From JAJYQH01 sp036261615 (GTDB taxonomy: Bacteria > Actinomycetota > Actinomycetes > Propionibacteriales > Propionibacteriaceae), in assembly GCA_036261615.1 (NCBI GenBank), contig DATAKK010000077.1:1-12273 (forward strand): a DNA stretch of 12,273 bases, in the 5' to 3' direction. Shown here piece by piece: positions 11,560 through 12,273 of this stretch (its first letter is position 1; every line of letters begins with the position of its first letter). The position numbers and the translations under genes were made by a program. Below the pieces are notes generated by a model. It had not been told where the DNA came from and made no database searches. It was given only the letters and a program-made list of their open reading frames with translations.

Positions 11560-11912
11560 GGCCTCTCCCCCACCGCGTCGGCGTCCCCGGGCGACGTGAG
11601 GACGCTGTCCATGGCCTGCACGAGCTGGCGCCAGGCGACGATGTGCCGCTCGAGCTGCCCGTGGCCGGCGCGGCTCAAGCGGTAGTACTTGCGCGGGGGC
11701 CCGTAGGGGGACTCCCGCCACGACGTGTCGACGAGCTTCGAGCGGTTGAGCCGGGCGAGCACGGGGTAGACGGTGCCGGCGGCGGCGTCCAGCCCGGGCC
11801 GGGACGCCAGCACGTCGACGATCTCGGCGCCGTACCGCTCGCCGCCGCGCAGGATGGCGAGGACGGCGAGTTCGAGCGCCCCCTTGCGCAACTGGGTCTG
11901 CCGGTCGTCCAT
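11556..11912 (-). CDS. PadR-family transcriptional repressor
   Basis: 118-residue DNA-binding protein with one winged helix. LELAVLAILRGGERYGAEIVDVL (13-35) is the N-terminal helix pair, AAGTVYPVLARLNRSKLVDTSW (44-65) carries the recognition helix, and GPPRKYYRLSRAG (71-83) is the wing. A C-terminal helix (84-105) is the dimerisation part, of the short PadR-s2 type. The ATG at 11912 has GGGAGG five bases upstream; a GTG two codons earlier would leave the ribosome-binding site too close. It is the first gene of a five-gene operon and lies directly behind two overlapping palindromes (11925-11962) that look like its own operators. Likely an autorepressor that releases the ABC exporter operon on binding a ligand. 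Confidence 0.93.
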   Translation of the reverse strand: MDDRQTQLRKGALELAVLAILRGGERYGAEIVDVLASRPGLDAAAGTVYPVLARLNRSKLVDTSWRESPYGPPRKYYRLSRAGHGQLERHIVAWRQLVQAMDSVLTSPGDADAVGERP

Positions 11913-11924
11913 GCCCACCTCCCG

Positions 11925-11945
11925 CTAGTTGGTGTGACCAACTAG
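11925..11945. promoter_or_regulatory. Palindromic operator 1 of the padR operon
   Basis: Perfect palindrome: arm CTAGTTGGT, spacer GTG, arm ACCAACTAG (21 bp). It starts 13 bases upstream of the padR ATG, where a bound dimer would block transcription initiation. Its right-hand CTAG is shared with the second operator. Confidence 0.72.
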
Positions 11946-11962
11946 AAGGTATCACCAGCTAG
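11942..11962. promoter_or_regulatory. Palindromic operator 2, with predicted -10 inside
   Basis: Second 21-bp dyad of the same plan: CTAG, two bases, GGT, ATC, ACC, two bases, CTAG. It shares the CTAG at 11942-11945 with operator 1, so the centres are 17 bp apart. On the minus strand it contains TGATACCTT (11954-11946), an extended -10 box (TGnTAnnnT), so binding would occlude the promoter. Confidence 0.65.
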
Positions 11963-12118
11963 GGCCGGGGGGCCGGTTTTCTGGCGAGAACTGTGAGCGG
12001 GCCGGCGTCCCGGCAGTGTCCGGTTCGGGTTCGTCGTCGACCCGGAAGTGGCCACCGTCCCGCTGTGGGCGGCCGTGAGGCAGACGCGCGGGCGTCCGGA
12101 GGGGCCCGGGACATGCGA

Positions 12119-12151
12119 AGAGGTCCCGGATCCATCCGATCCGGGACCTCT
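12119..12151 (-). terminator. Terminator hairpin after tRNA-Tyr
   Basis: A perfect 13-bp stem (AGAGGTCCCGGAT with ATCCGGGACCTCT) around a 7-nt loop starts at the last base of the encoded CCA. The tail on the minus strand, TCGCATG, lacks a T tract, but the stem is the strongest near the tRNA and would also help 3' processing. The following 157 bases up to the padR operators (11963-12118) hold nothing I can identify. Confidence 0.65.
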
Positions 12152-12235
12152 GGTGGCAGGTGTAGGGTTCGAACCTACGTAGGCGAAGCCGACGGTTTTA
12201 CAGACCGCTCCCTTTGGCCACTCGGGCAACCTGCC
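12151..12235 (-). tRNA. tRNA-Tyr, anticodon GTA
   Basis: Class II tRNA of 85 nt including encoded CCA. The acceptor stem is GGCAGGT with ACCTGCC, the discriminator is A, and the anticodon stem CGGT/ACCG has loop CTGTAAA (anticodon GTA). A long variable arm (GTCGGCTTCGCCTAC region) is followed by the T arm GTAGGTTCGAACCCTAC. A possible -10 (TATCGT, 12263-12258) is upstream, but its -35 would lie beyond the window. Confidence 0.96.
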
Positions 12236-12273
12236 GTGCTGGTCAACAGCCTCGGTAACGATAGCAGCGCCCG

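Noticed and set aside
11963..12118. A small gene between padR and tRNA-Tyr
   Set aside because: A minus-strand frame spans this gap, but it reads through the tRNA and its hairpin and has no ribosome-binding site; I see nothing in the gap.

Overview
The window is from a high-GC actinobacterium. The evidence is the very high GC in all codon positions, the gene order tRNA-Trp–secE–nusG–rplK–rplA–rplJ preceded by rpmG and a HadA/HadB-type dehydratase pair, the long acidic N-terminus of NusG, and the N-terminally extended SecE. I cannot place it below class level with confidence; a member of the Propionibacteriales or Micrococcales is possible. Every protein gene except deoD lies on the minus strand, so transcription runs from right to left.

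Right to left: (1) tRNA-Tyr (12154-12235) with a strong hairpin just after it. (2) A compact five-gene operon (11912 down to 8561): a PadR repressor, a HAAS-type membrane protein, a small PLDc_N membrane protein, an ABC ATPase and an ABC-2 permease. It has start/stop overlaps at three of its four junctions, and two overlapping palindromic operators stand in front of padR. (3) deoD on the plus strand, convergent with that operon. The two 3' ends are separated by an ~80-bp palindromic repeat whose second copy lies downstream of the rpmG-side cluster. (4) tRNA-Thr, tRNA-Met and rpmG. (5) hadA-like, hadB-like and murB, translationally coupled, then a solitary rmlA (glucose-1-phosphate thymidylyltransferase). 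(6) tRNA-Trp, secE, nusG, rplK and rplA, the protein export/transcription elongation/ribosomal protein block, ending in a strong hairpin terminator. (7) A tandem array of 207-bp palindrome-rich repeats (465-1008) that stops directly upstream of the predicted rplJ promoter. (8) The L10-type leader RNA with an attenuator-like terminator, and the 5' end of rplJ, which runs off the left edge.

Most of the window is conserved housekeeping sequence. The features worth a second look are the 207-bp array wedged between rplA and the rplJ promoter, the paired CTAG-bounded operators of the PadR operon, the dispersed CGTACG repeat, and a triplicated [I/L]NLD motif in the NusG extension. I found no convincing undescribed defence or mobile system. 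No searches or folding calculations were run; all calls are from reading the sequence.
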